Origin: FEN-1073 sp963780865
GTDB taxonomy: Bacteria; Chloroflexota; Anaerolineae; Anaerolineales; RBG-16-64-43
Length of the DNA stretch: 64,000 nucleotides
Assembly: GCA_963780865.1 (NCBI GenBank)
Contig: CAWADT010000006.1
Location: forward strand, 87,323 to 151,322
Reading direction: 5' to 3'
Below the pieces are notes generated by a model. The model made no database searches. It saw only the letters and a program-made list of their open reading frames with translations, and had not been told where the DNA came from. The position numbers and the translations under genes are program-made. Shown here piece after piece: positions 1-8,077 of the stretch; position 1 is the first letter of the stretch, and each line of letters opens with the position of its first letter.

Positions 1-885
1 AAAAAACTTCGCCCCTTCCCCGCCCAATGCCGCCGACAGCGCGCCACCCGTTCCGAATTCGACCGTCGCCAGGCTCGCCCCGGAGGGCAAGCCGTGCACC
101 ACCTGCGCGGCAAGCGTTTCTCCGTCGGTTCCAAGCACATGCCCTTCCAGCGCGGACCGGATGTCCTGTTCCGCGCGGGCGATCGCGGCCCACGCGCCGG
201 CTTCGTCCGCTCCGCGCCCGGTGAGGCGCACGTCCGTCATCCCGGCGTGGGCCGCTAATCCGACGGACGGATTCTCTGATCGCTCCCAGCGGCCGATCCG
301 ATCGTCGATGAGTGATTCCCCCAACCCGACAATGTGGATCGTCCGCGTGCGGATGACCTCGCCGGGGCCGCCGCGCCGGGTCAGGAGGGGGAGCACCTGC
401 TGGCGAATCATCGCTTTCATTTCTCCCGGCACACCGGGCACGGCGCATAAAAGCGAGCGTCCGATCGGCAAGGAGAATCCGGGCGCGGTCCCGTAAGGGT
501 TGGGCAGCGCCTCGGCGCCGGCGGGCAGAAAGGCTTGCCGGCGGTTGTTCTCCGAAAGGGGGCGGTCCAGACGCGCGAACCGCGTTCGGATCGCCTCCCA
601 CAGCTCCGGGTGGAAGATTAATTCGACGCCCGCCGCCCGGGCGACCGCCTCGCGGGTGGGATCGTCCACCGTCGGCCCCAACCCGCCGGCGGTGATAAGC
701 GCCTCCGCCCGGTCCGCGGCTTCTCGAACCGCCGCGGCGATTTGTTCCAACCGGTCGCCCACCACGGTCACCCGTTGCACTTCGAAACCGGTGTCGCGAA
801 GCAGGCGGGCGATGGTTTGCGTGTTCGTGTCGACAATGGCCCCGGAAGTCAGTTCGCTTCCGATGACGATCAGTTCGATCACCAT
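1..885 (-). CDS. cinA: CinA-family protein, N-terminal MoCF-like domain and beginning of C-terminal domain (partial)
   Basis: The reading frame is open from an ATG at 885 to the window edge, so the C-terminus is missing. The start reads MVIELIVIGSELTSG, the usual opening of the CinA/MoaB-Mog fold. It continues with VDTNTQ, the ITAGGLGPTVDD nucleotide/molybdopterin-type loop (about residues 66-77), and CAVPGVPGEM around residue 150, all CinA hallmarks. After about residue 270 it reads SGASLATVEFGTGG, which matches the start of the nicotinamide-nucleotide amidohydrolase (PncC) domain. An AAAGG sequence lies about 10 bases before the ATG. CinA proteins take part in pyridine-nucleotide salvage and, in some species, competence. 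Family assignment is firm; the exact role here is inferred. Confidence 0.88.
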   Translation of the reverse strand, partial: MVIELIVIGSELTSGAIVDTNTQTIARLLRDTGFEVQRVTVVGDRLEQIAAAVREAADRAEALITAGGLGPTVDDPTREAVARAAGVELIFHPELWEAIRTRFARLDRPLSENNRRQAFLPAGAEALPNPYGTAPGFSLPIGRSLLCAVPGVPGEMKAMIRQQVLPLLTRRGGPGEVIRTRTIHIVGLGESLIDDRIGRWERSENPSVGLAAHAGMTDVRLTGRGADEAGAWAAIARAEQDIRSALEGHVLGTDGETLAAQVVHGLPSGASLATVEFGTGGALSAALGGEGAKFF

Positions 886-957
886 AATGGTTCGCCTTTG
901 ATTCAAATTATATGCGGAAATGAAGCGGGAAGGTAAAAGGGAGCGGAGAAGGAGAGG

Positions 958-1615
958 TGTTCGTCATGCCCATGGGGGGCAGTCGGGAAGGATTGTTCGT
1001 CATGCCCGAATGTTTGTATCGGGCATCCAAGGCTCGGCTTGTCGCGCCAAAGCGCACCGGCCGGGCATCCAAGGTTTGGCTCGTCATGCCCGAGAGCACC
1101 GGCCGGGCATCCAAGGTTTGGCTCGTCATGCCCGAGTGTTCCTATCGGGCATCCACGATGCACTCACTATTCATCCAATTGTGGATTCTGGATTCCCGCT
1201 AAGTACACCTTCGCTTCGCATTCATCCCGGCTCATGAACCAGACTTGAGCCGGGATGCTGCCCCCGCTCGCGAATTCTTCGCATCGAAAAAACACCGATG
1301 CTCATCGCTCGGAGGGTGCCGCGAGGGCAGGCGCGGGGATGACAACAATCTTCTAGCTCGTCATGCCCGAGAGCACCGGCCGGGCATCCAGTGTTTGGCT
1401 CGTCATGCCCGAGTGTTCCTATCGGGCATCCACGATGCACTCACTATTCATCCAATTGTGGATTCTGGATTCCCGCTAAGTACACCCTCGCTTCGCATTC
1501 ATCCCGGCTCATGAACCAGACTTGAGCCGGGATGCTGCGCGAGGGCAGGCGCGGGGATGACAACAATCTTCTAGTTCGTCATGCCCGAGTGTTCCTATCG
1601 GGCATCTAAAAGCAC
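958..1615. repeat. Cluster of nested palindromic intergenic repeats with a ~182-bp direct duplication
   Basis: This gene-free stretch holds about seven copies of a short palindromic unit with arms TGCCCGA and TCGGGCA followed by TCCA (starting near 959, 997, 1039, 1080, 1123, 1357, 1400 and 1576, some degenerate). A longer block at 1080-1261 is repeated at 1357-1538 with only a few differences. It contains an 11-bp-arm hairpin, ATCCCGGCTCA/TGAGCCGGGAT. A second segment ending in ACAACAATCTTCTAG occurs at 1321-1356 and 1539-1574. The general form resembles the 'GTCAT-CCCG...CGGG-ATCCA' intergenic palindromes known from many bacteria. Open frames in this region only translate the repeats. Confidence 0.85.
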
Positions 1616-1618
1616 GGG

Positions 1619-2311
1619 CTATTTACTCACTCCGCCGACGGAATCCAGCACCTGCTGCATTTGTTCCTGGGTCAGCACGGGTTGCTTGGGCAGATGGCGG
1701 ATGTACTCTTTGAGTTTCGAGGCGTGCAATACGGGCAGGGGCGCGGAGTCGCATTCAACGCGAGTCTTTTCGTAGACAAACACCACCACCGGCTGGACCG
1801 GCGGCACATCTTCGACATCCAGAATCTTGCGCAGCCGCTTCCTGAGATTGCTCTCTTCCGCCTCGGCGTCCAAGGCGGGATTGCCCAGCGCTTCAGTGCC
1901 GAAGAATTTCTGTAGCCGGGAAACTCCGCTTTGACGCCACTTTCCCGCGTCGTAGGAGATCAACCCGCGCTCGTACTTCGCCAGAATGGCGACGATCCCG
2001 TTGGGAGTGAACAAGGCGTGGTCCGCACCGAGGCGAAAATGGAAGAGCGCGTAATGATCGTCCAATCCTTTAAGCAGATCGTCCACCGCCTGATCGGGAG
2101 GCGGAACCCGCCCCCAGCGATTGTTGAAGGATGCGCCGATGTTGACCAGAATGAACCCGGCGATCAATGCGAGGTAGGGAATCGCCAACTGATTGGGCAA
2201 GAAATAAGACGCCGCGAATCCGCCGACCAAGGTCAGCATCCCGCCGATCTGGCTGTAATTGCCGATCTGCTGATTGCGGCGGATGAGCTTCGGGTTGGAA
2301 AATTTCTTCAC
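1619..2311 (-). CDS. Membrane-anchored NERD-like domain protein
   Basis: About 230 residues. Two hydrophobic segments at about residues 24-58 precede a soluble part. That part contains DDHYALFHFRLGADHALFTPNGIVAI and, near the end, VVFVYEKTRVE and a PVLHASKLKEYIRHL-type tail, which resemble the nuclease-related (NERD) domain. I could not confirm the catalytic residues. A start at GTG 2311 is preferred: GGAGGA lies four bases upstream and the GTG overlaps the fabF stop as GTGA. An in-frame ATG at 2323 has no ribosome-binding site. The overlap indicates translational coupling to fabF, so the gene is the last of a plsX-fabF operon. Its function is unknown. Confidence 0.6.
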   Translation of the reverse strand: MKKFSNPKLIRRNQQIGNYSQIGGMLTLVGGFAASYFLPNQLAIPYLALIAGFILVNIGASFNNRWGRVPPPDQAVDDLLKGLDDHYALFHFRLGADHALFTPNGIVAILAKYERGLISYDAGKWRQSGVSRLQKFFGTEALGNPALDAEAEESNLRKRLRKILDVEDVPPVQPVVVFVYEKTRVECDSAPLPVLHASKLKEYIRHLPKQPVLTQEQMQQVLDSVGGVSK

Positions 2312-3564
2312 TGTTCCTCCCATTGGCGAAGGACCAGGCAGGCGTTCTGGCCGCCCAGGCCGAAGGAATTGGAAAGCGTGATGTGGACGTCGGATGGCCG
2401 CTTAACATTCGGGACGTAATCCAGATCGCATTCCGGATCGGGGTTGTCGTAGTTAATGGTCGGGTGGATCATGCCGTGTTCGAGCGTAAGCGCGCAGACC
2501 ACCGCTTCCACGGCGCCGGCCGCGCCCATCGGATGGCCGATCATCGATTTGGTGGAGGACACGGGCACGCTGCGGGCCCGGGCGCCGAAGATTTGTTTGA
2601 TGGCGTTGGTTTCGGCCAGATCGTTGGCCGGAGTGGACGTACCGTGGGCGTTGATGTAATCCACCTGGTCCGGGGTGATCCCGGCGTCCTCCAGGGCCCA
2701 GCGCATGGCGCGGCAGGCTCCGGCGCCGGTGGGATCCGGAGCGGCAACGTGGTAGGCGTCGGAGGAGGAGGATTGGCCGAGGATTTCGGCGTGGATCCGG
2801 GCGCCGCGCTTGATCGCGCTCTCCAGGCTCTCCACGATGAGAATGGCGCACGCTTCGGAGAAAATAAACCCTTCGCGATTTTTGGTGAACGGCCGGGAGG
2901 CGTGCTGCGGATCGTCGTTGAAATTCACCGGCAACGCGCGCATCGCGCAGAAAGAGCCGATCATGAAATCCTTCATGACCGCTTCGACCCCACCGGAAAT
3001 TGCAAGATCCGCGGATCCGCGGCGGATCAGTTCCGTTGCTTCCCCGAGAGCCTGGGTGCCCGCCGCGCAGGCGGTGACGATGGTGCTCAGGGTCGCCAGG
3101 GCGTGGTACTTTTGGGAAAGATGGTGGGCGGGCATGTTGGCGATCGCGGACGGTGGAAGAAAGGGGTTGATCCGGTCGAACCCCTGCGTGCGAAGGGTCT
3201 GGATCCCTTCGTCCATCCGGTCCATTCCGCCGACCGCTGTGCCGAGCACGACCGCCGAGCGTTCGGGATCCGGCAGCCCGGCCGGGAGACCCGCGTCTGC
3301 AAAAGCCTCCTGGGCCGTCGCTAAAACGAACTGCGAGCAGCGCGCCATGCGGCGGGCTTCCTTTATATTCATGTAGCGGGTGGGATCGAATCCCTTTACT
3401 TCGCCGGCGATCCGGCAGGGAAGGGCGGAGGCGTCGAATTGGGTGATCGGCCCCACGCCGGATTTCCCCGCGAGGAGTCCCTCCCAGAGTTCGGCGGCGG
3501 TCAGCCCGAGCGGGGTGATCGCGCCCATCCCGGTAATAACCACGCGGGTTCGTGTGTCGCTCAT
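2308..3564 (-). CDS. fabF: 3-oxoacyl-[acyl-carrier-protein] synthase II
   Basis: This condensing enzyme extends acyl-ACP with malonyl-ACP in fatty-acid synthesis. The 418-residue protein opens RVVITGMGAITPLG and carries the thiolase-fold triad: Cys in STIVTACAAGTQALG, His in YINAHGTSTPAND and His in STKSMIGHPMGAAGA. It ends with NSFGLGGQNACLVL. Length and motifs match FabF. The start at 3564 follows the plsX stop by one base and has an AAGGA site overlapping the plsX end, so the two are tightly coupled. A longer in-frame start at 3645 would add plsX-overlapping sequence with no homology. No acpP, fabD or fabG lies between plsX and fabF. Confidence 0.95.
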   Translation of the reverse strand: MSDTRTRVVITGMGAITPLGLTAAELWEGLLAGKSGVGPITQFDASALPCRIAGEVKGFDPTRYMNIKEARRMARCSQFVLATAQEAFADAGLPAGLPDPERSAVVLGTAVGGMDRMDEGIQTLRTQGFDRINPFLPPSAIANMPAHHLSQKYHALATLSTIVTACAAGTQALGEATELIRRGSADLAISGGVEAVMKDFMIGSFCAMRALPVNFNDDPQHASRPFTKNREGFIFSEACAILIVESLESAIKRGARIHAEILGQSSSSDAYHVAAPDPTGAGACRAMRWALEDAGITPDQVDYINAHGTSTPANDLAETNAIKQIFGARARSVPVSSTKSMIGHPMGAAGAVEAVVCALTLEHGMIHPTINYDNPDPECDLDYVPNVKRPSDVHITLSNSFGLGGQNACLVLRQWEEQ

Positions 3565-3565
3565 T

Positions 3566-4603
3566 TCATCCTTTCCCGGCGGAGGGATCGACGCTGGAGG
3601 CATGGCGCGCCACTTCCCTGCGGATGAGCTCCTGCATGCCGGCATGCGCCGCTTGGGCCGCTACGCGCACGGCGCTCTGGACCGCCTGCGCGTCGGACCG
3701 GCCGTGGCCGATGAACACCAATCCATCCACCCCCAGCAGCGGCGCCGCGCCTTCCTCGCTCGGGTTCATCAATTTGCGAACGTCATTCATCGCCGGTTTG
3801 ATGAGCAGCCCGCCGAGCTTCACCCACGGCGGGGCGGAGAGAATCTTGTCTTTGATCGTGTCGGTGATTAGTTTGGCCACCGCTTCCGATGATTTTAAAA
3901 ACACATTTCCGGAAAAACCGTCCGTCACCACCACGTCGGCTTCCCCGGCGTACACTTCCTTGGGTTCGACGTTGCCGATGAAGTTCAGGGAGCCGGCCTG
4001 GAGCAACGGGGTGGCCTCGCGCACCAGGAAATTTCCCTTGCCGGTCTCCTCGCCGTTGGACAGCAGCGCCACGCGCGGATTTTTTACGCCGCGGACCGAT
4101 TCCGCAAAGATGCTCCCCATGAGAGCGAACTCCACCAGATTCTGCGGGCGGATATCCGGGTTGATCCCGATGTCGAGCACGACGCAGAATCCCTTGCGCG
4201 TCGGGAACACCGGCGCCAAGGCGGGGCGTTCGATGCCTTTCAGCATCCCCAGCCGGAAGAAGGCGACGGCGGCGGCCGCGCCGGAGTTTCCCATTGTCAC
4301 GAACGCATCGGCTTTTCCGTCCTTGACCAGATCCACCCCGACCGCCATGGACGTTTTGGGTTCCTTCTGTTTGGCCTTCAACGCGAGTCCCAGACCTTTT
4401 TCCTCCATGGTCATCATTTCGGGCGCATGGATGATGCGGACGGGGAGGTTGCCGGGTTTTTGCTCCGCGAGGATCGGAGCGACGATTTTTTCGTCCCCGA
4501 TGAGCAACACTTCCTCGCCGTAAGCGCGCGCCGCGGCGACGGCGCCTTCCACGTCCGGACGCGGGAAGTTATCCGATCCCATGGCGTCGATCGCGATCTT
4601 CAT
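3566..4603 (-). CDS. plsX: Phosphate acyltransferase PlsX
   Basis: PlsX transfers the acyl group of acyl-ACP to phosphate, giving acyl-phosphate for PlsY and so starting phospholipid synthesis. The 345-residue protein opens MKIAIDAMGSDNFPRP and carries the family motifs VTMGNSGAAAAVAFF, LDIGINPD, ALLSNGEE, DVVVTDGFSGNVFLKSSE and a GVDGLVFIGHG region near the end. A GGAAA site precedes the ATG at 4603. It is the first gene of the minus-strand operon with fabF. It is divergent from the leader and argG on the other strand, so the 4604-4660 region must hold its promoter; I see no clear -35/-10 pair there. Confidence 0.95.
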   Translation of the reverse strand: MKIAIDAMGSDNFPRPDVEGAVAAARAYGEEVLLIGDEKIVAPILAEQKPGNLPVRIIHAPEMMTMEEKGLGLALKAKQKEPKTSMAVGVDLVKDGKADAFVTMGNSGAAAAVAFFRLGMLKGIERPALAPVFPTRKGFCVVLDIGINPDIRPQNLVEFALMGSIFAESVRGVKNPRVALLSNGEETGKGNFLVREATPLLQAGSLNFIGNVEPKEVYAGEADVVVTDGFSGNVFLKSSEAVAKLITDTIKDKILSAPPWVKLGGLLIKPAMNDVRKLMNPSEEGAAPLLGVDGLVFIGHGRSDAQAVQSAVRVAAQAAHAGMQELIRREVARHASSVDPSAGKG

Positions 4604-4659
4604 GCCATTTTCCTTTCCTGAACGGAATGACCTGGCGGCCATTATATCCTTCCGGCGGC

Positions 4660-4688
4660 TTGACACCGAAAGGAACCTCCGGTAAACT
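4660..4688 (+). promoter_or_regulatory. Strong sigma-70-type promoter for the argG leader
   Basis: TTGACA (4660-4665) and TAAACT (4683-4688) are separated by 17 bases, a near-consensus housekeeping promoter. Transcription would start near 4695, giving a leader of about 200 bases before argG, or a separate RNA ending at the terminator at 4822-4848. Confidence 0.7.
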
Positions 4689-4694
4689 AGGGAT

Positions 4695-4848
4695 CAATTC
4701 CAATGAACGCCATCCTCTTGAAGCCTCGCGCTCGTCGTATCTTCTCACACCCGGACAACGGGAAGGTGGGCTAGTTTGGCTTGGGCCGAGCGCGGACAAG
4801 CTAATCCAGAGTGAACCATTAAGCCCTCCGATCCCGGAGGGCTTTTTT
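4695..4848 (+). ncRNA. Structured leader RNA or small RNA upstream of argG (unassigned family)
   Basis: Between a near-consensus promoter and an intrinsic terminator lie about 150 bases without a convincing reading frame. A long-range pairing joins CGCGCTCG (near 4727-4734) to CGAGCGCG (near 4786-4794), enclosing a CCCG-GACAA-CGGG hairpin (4750-4762). The arrangement is what an attenuator or riboswitch controlling the downstream arginine/lysine genes would look like, but a free-standing small RNA is equally possible. I looked for T-box, SRP RNA and tRNA signatures and found none. Confidence 0.4.
4822..4848 (+). terminator. Intrinsic terminator between the leader RNA and argG
   Basis: An 8-bp stem AGCCCTCC/GGAGGGCT with a six-base loop is followed by a run of T. 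It ends about 47 bases before the argG start codon, so argG expression needs read-through, antitermination or a promoter further downstream. Confidence 0.8.
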
Positions 4849-4894
4849 GCGCATATTCCCAGCGGTGATTTGTGGCAAGCAGAAGGAGAGCGGT

Positions 4895-6151
4895 ATGGAA
4901 AAGAAGAATGTGAAGAAAGCAGTGCTGGCGTATTCGGGCGGATTGGATACGTCCATCATCGTCACCTGGCTCAAGGAAAACTACGGCTGCGAGGTGATCT
5001 GTTTCACCGCCGACATCGGTCAGGGGGAGGAACTCTCCTCGCTGCCCAAGCGAGCCAAGGCTTCCGGCGCCAGCCGTCTGGTCACGAAGGATTTACGCGA
5101 GGAGTTTGCCCGCGATTATTTATTTCCCCTGTTGCGTTCGGGCGCGATCTACGAAGGGAAATACCTGCTCGGGACGTCCGTCGCGCGGCCGTTGATCGCC
5201 AAATACCAGGTGAAAACCGCCGAGCAGTTCGGAGCCGACGCGGTCGCCCACGGTTGCACCGGGAAGGGGAACGATCAGGTGCGCTTCGAGCTTACCTACA
5301 CCGCGCTCAACCCGCGCCTGAAGATCATCGCTCCCTGGCGGGAATGGGGCATCCGCTCGAGGGAAGATGCCGTGGCGTATGCCAAGGAGCACAGAATCGC
5401 GCTTCCCGACACTACCGGCAAATCACTCTACAGCCGGGACCGGAACCTGTGGCACCTTTCCCACGAAGGCGGACCGCTGGAAAATCTGTCCAATGCGCCT
5501 GAGGACGATCTCTTTCAATTGACCGTTTCGCCCGAGCAGGCGCCGGATGAACCGACGACGGTGGAGATCGGCTTCCAGAGCGGCGACCCGGTGTCTTTAA
5601 ACGGAAAAAAACTCTCTCCCGCGGCGCTGATCGAGCGGCTGAACACCATCGGCGGGAAAAACGCCATCGGCCGGATCGACATGGTCGAAAACCGGTTGGT
5701 GGGGATGAAATCGCGCGGGGTGTATGAAACCCCGGGCGGGACGATCCTGGTGGCGGCCCATCACGATTTGGAAAGCATCACCCTGGACCGGGAGGCGCAG
5801 CATTACAAAGAACAAATCGCTTTGCGCTACGCGGAACTGGTTTACTTCGGCCAATGGTTCACACCCCTGCGCGAGGACCTGCAGGCTTTCATCGACCGGA
5901 CGCAGGAAAAAGTGACCGGATCGATCAGGCTCAAACTGTACAAAGGGAATATCACCGTGCAGAAGCGGTCCAGCCCCTACAGCCTGTACCGCGAGGATTA
6001 TGCCACGTTCGGGCATTCGGCGGTCTATGATCACAGCGACGCGGAAGGGTTCATCCATCTTTATGGATTGCCCCTCAAGGTGCGCGCGCTGATCGAACAA
6101 GGCGGCGAGGGCATTCCACCGGTCAAGGCCGAGCAGGTTCAGCGGGATTGA
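4895..6151 (+). CDS. argG: Argininosuccinate synthase
   Basis: Joins citrulline and aspartate with ATP to give argininosuccinate, the penultimate arginine step. The 418-residue protein starts MEKKNVKKAVLAYSGGLDTS, with the N-type ATP-pyrophosphatase P-loop AYSGGLDTS. It continues with the family motifs TADIGQGEE, HGCTGKGNDQVRFE (about residue 115), APWREW and LWHLSHEGG. AAGGAG lies just before the ATG at 4895; an earlier in-frame ATG at 4847 falls inside the terminator and is rejected. It opens the amino-acid gene block, is followed by argH, and is preceded by a possible attenuator. Confidence 0.97.
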   Translation: MEKKNVKKAVLAYSGGLDTSIIVTWLKENYGCEVICFTADIGQGEELSSLPKRAKASGASRLVTKDLREEFARDYLFPLLRSGAIYEGKYLLGTSVARPLIAKYQVKTAEQFGADAVAHGCTGKGNDQVRFELTYTALNPRLKIIAPWREWGIRSREDAVAYAKEHRIALPDTTGKSLYSRDRNLWHLSHEGGPLENLSNAPEDDLFQLTVSPEQAPDEPTTVEIGFQSGDPVSLNGKKLSPAALIERLNTIGGKNAIGRIDMVENRLVGMKSRGVYETPGGTILVAAHHDLESITLDREAQHYKEQIALRYAELVYFGQWFTPLREDLQAFIDRTQEKVTGSIRLKLYKGNITVQKRSSPYSLYREDYATFGHSAVYDHSDAEGFIHLYGLPLKVRALIEQGGEGIPPVKAEQVQRD

Positions 6152-6264
6152 CCTGAGCGTTACTTGCCGCCGAGCGGGGTGTTTTATCAATCAATCCCCC
6201 GCAGCACTCGCCAGCCCAGGCGAGCGGGCCGGGGGAATCGCATGCGGTGAAGGAAACTTATTCC

Positions 6265-7641
6265 ATGAAGCTACTCTGGAAGGGCAGGATCGAAAGCGAG
6301 ATGGATGAAGGCGCCGCGGCGTTGAACACCTCGCTGGCGCTGGACCGGAGAATGGGGCCGCAGGACGTGCGCGGCTCCATCGCCTGGACGCACGGGCTGG
6401 CTAAAATCGGCCTGCTCACCCCGGACGAAGCGCGGCAAATCGAAAAAGGGCTGGGCCAGATCGGCAAGGAACTCGCCGGCGGAACCTTCCCGTTCGCACC
6501 GACGGATGAAGACATTCACACCGCGGTGGAACGGCGGCTGGGCGAACTCGTCGGCGAGGCGGCCGGGAAGCTGCACACCGGCCGAAGTCGGAACGACCAG
6601 GTGGCCACCGATTTTCGGCTCTGGCTGATGGAGGCCGAGGATCGGCTTCAAAAAGCGATTCGCGCGCTGCAGGAAGCGCTCGTCAACCGATCCGAACGGG
6701 ATTTTGGAATCGCGATGCCGGGGTACACTCACACGCAGCGCGCGCAGCCGGTGCTGCTTTCGCACTGGTGGCTCGCGCACTTCTGGGCGCTGGCGCGGGA
6801 CGCCGAGCGGTTGAGCCAAGCGCGCGCGCGGACCGCGGTCTGCCCGCTGGGAAGCGGCGCGCTGGCGGGAACGGCGTTCCCGGTGAATCGCGACGCGATC
6901 GCAAGGGAACTTGGCTTTGCGCGCGCATCCGCCAACAGCCTCGACGCCGTGTCGGACCGGGACTTTGCGGCCGAGTTTCTTTTTTGGTCCGCGTTGGTTG
7001 GCGTCCACCTCGGCCGGATGGCCGACGCGTTGATTCTGTTTTCCACCTCGGAATTCGGATTTCTCGAACTGGACGACGCCTTTTCCACCGGTTCGAGTTT
7101 GATGCCGCAGAAAAAGAATCCGGACGTGCTCGAGCTGGTCCGGGGCAAGAGCGGCAAATGGATCGGTCTGCTCGCGGGATTGCTATCCACGCTCAAGGGA
7201 TTGCCCTCGGCGTACGACAAGGATCTGCAGGAAGATAAGCAACCCGTTTTCGAGGCGGCCGACGCAGTCGAAGCGATCCTCCCGGTCCTGGCTCGGCTGA
7301 TCCGGACCCTCGCCGTCCGCAAGGAGAAGATGGCGGCCGCCATCGACGACGGTATGCTCGCCACCGATCTGGCGGATTATCTGGTGAGGAAAGGAATCCC
7401 CTTCCGATCGGCGCACACCGCCGCGGGCCGAGCCGTTCGCCGGTCAATCGAGCTTGGCGTTCCGCTCGCGCGGATGGAGCTGCAGGAATACCGGGCGATC
7501 GATCCTGCGCTGGGCGGGGATCTGGCGGGGGTTTTCAGCGTGGAGACTTCTCTTTCGCGCCGCCATGCGGCCGGCGGCACGGCCCCGGAGGCAGTGAAAA
7601 GGCAGATTCACCTGGCCAAGGCGAAGCTGGCTGCGAAGTAA
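6265..7641 (+). CDS. argH: Argininosuccinate lyase
   Basis: Cleaves argininosuccinate to arginine and fumarate. The 458-residue protein belongs to the fumarase/aspartase superfamily: TGRSRNDQVATDFRLW near residue 110, the active-site region GYTHTQRAQPV near 153, and the signature GSSLMPQKKNPD near 277. The ATG at 6265 has AAGGAA nine bases upstream; a GTG at 6247 is in frame but overlaps that site. It lies 113 bases after argG, in a stretch with a small GC-rich inverted sequence but no clear terminator, so the two are probably cotranscribed. Confidence 0.96.
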   Translation: MKLLWKGRIESEMDEGAAALNTSLALDRRMGPQDVRGSIAWTHGLAKIGLLTPDEARQIEKGLGQIGKELAGGTFPFAPTDEDIHTAVERRLGELVGEAAGKLHTGRSRNDQVATDFRLWLMEAEDRLQKAIRALQEALVNRSERDFGIAMPGYTHTQRAQPVLLSHWWLAHFWALARDAERLSQARARTAVCPLGSGALAGTAFPVNRDAIARELGFARASANSLDAVSDRDFAAEFLFWSALVGVHLGRMADALILFSTSEFGFLELDDAFSTGSSLMPQKKNPDVLELVRGKSGKWIGLLAGLLSTLKGLPSAYDKDLQEDKQPVFEAADAVEAILPVLARLIRTLAVRKEKMAAAIDDGMLATDLADYLVRKGIPFRSAHTAAGRAVRRSIELGVPLARMELQEYRAIDPALGGDLAGVFSVETSLSRRHAAGGTAPEAVKRQIHLAKAKLAAK

Positions 7642-7671
7642 ACAGTGAATTGTTCATGAAGTGACAAAAAA

Positions 7672-7755
7672 ACTGTACGCGGATTGCGCGGATATTAAAG
7701 AGATTATATAAGCCGTATCTGCGAAATCCGTAAAATCAGTGAAATCCGCGTACAG
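7672..7755. repeat. Inverted-repeat element, 'ATCCGCG' family, copy 1
   Basis: The 13-base arms CTGTACGCGGATT (7672) and AATCCGCGTACAG (to 7755) enclose an AT-richer core with further short GCGGAT/ATCCG pairs. A related element with nested arms lies at 57436-57549. It fills most of the 230-base gap between argH and lysW. Confidence 0.6.
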
Positions 7756-7871
7756 GGATTTGAAAAAAGAGTGCATCCCCGGGTATCCCGAAAAGGTCCC
7801 GGAAAATCCATGGCACTCTGACGCGTGCCGAAACGAGCGCGGCGCACCCGGTGCGCCCAAAGGAGAAGACG

Positions 7872-8039
7872 ATGAAAGGCATGTGCCCGGAATGTGAAGG
7901 CGAAGTGACGATCCCGGAGGATGCGCAGACCGGCGAAATCCTGGTCTGCCCGGATTGCGGCATCGAGCTGGAATTAACCAGCCTCGATCCGATCACGTTG
8001 AATCTGGCTCCGAAAGAAGCGGAAGACTGGGGCGAGTAA
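7872..8039 (+). CDS. lysW: Amino-group carrier protein LysW
   Basis: A 55-residue acidic carrier. The C-terminal glutamate gamma-carboxyl is linked to alpha-aminoadipate (lysine synthesis) or glutamate (ornithine synthesis), so intermediates stay protein-bound. Two CxxC pairs (Cys5/8 and Cys26/29) form the zinc ribbon, and the protein ends EDWGE, the diagnostic LysW tail. The ATG at 7872 has AAAGGAG upstream; the longer in-frame start at 7851 is rejected. It is followed by the ligase, reductase and kinase genes that act on it. Confidence 0.96.
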   Translation: MKGMCPECEGEVTIPEDAQTGEILVCPDCGIELELTSLDPITLNLAPKEAEDWGE

Positions 8040-8077
8040 ATGAAGGGGAACGCGAAAACATCGGGAGGTTGCCGAAA

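Noticed and set aside
903..1514. Several open frames on both strands with repeating GHDEPN/RPGIQG-type sequence
   Set aside because: They translate the palindromic DNA repeats; no ribosome-binding site or homology.
960..1615. Possible CRISPR array
   Set aside because: Repeats are palindromic, spacing is irregular, and no cas gene is near.
4695..4848. T-box, SRP RNA or tRNA in the argG leader
   Set aside because: No T-box consensus, SRP loop or tRNA T-arm; only promoter, fold and terminator can be supported.
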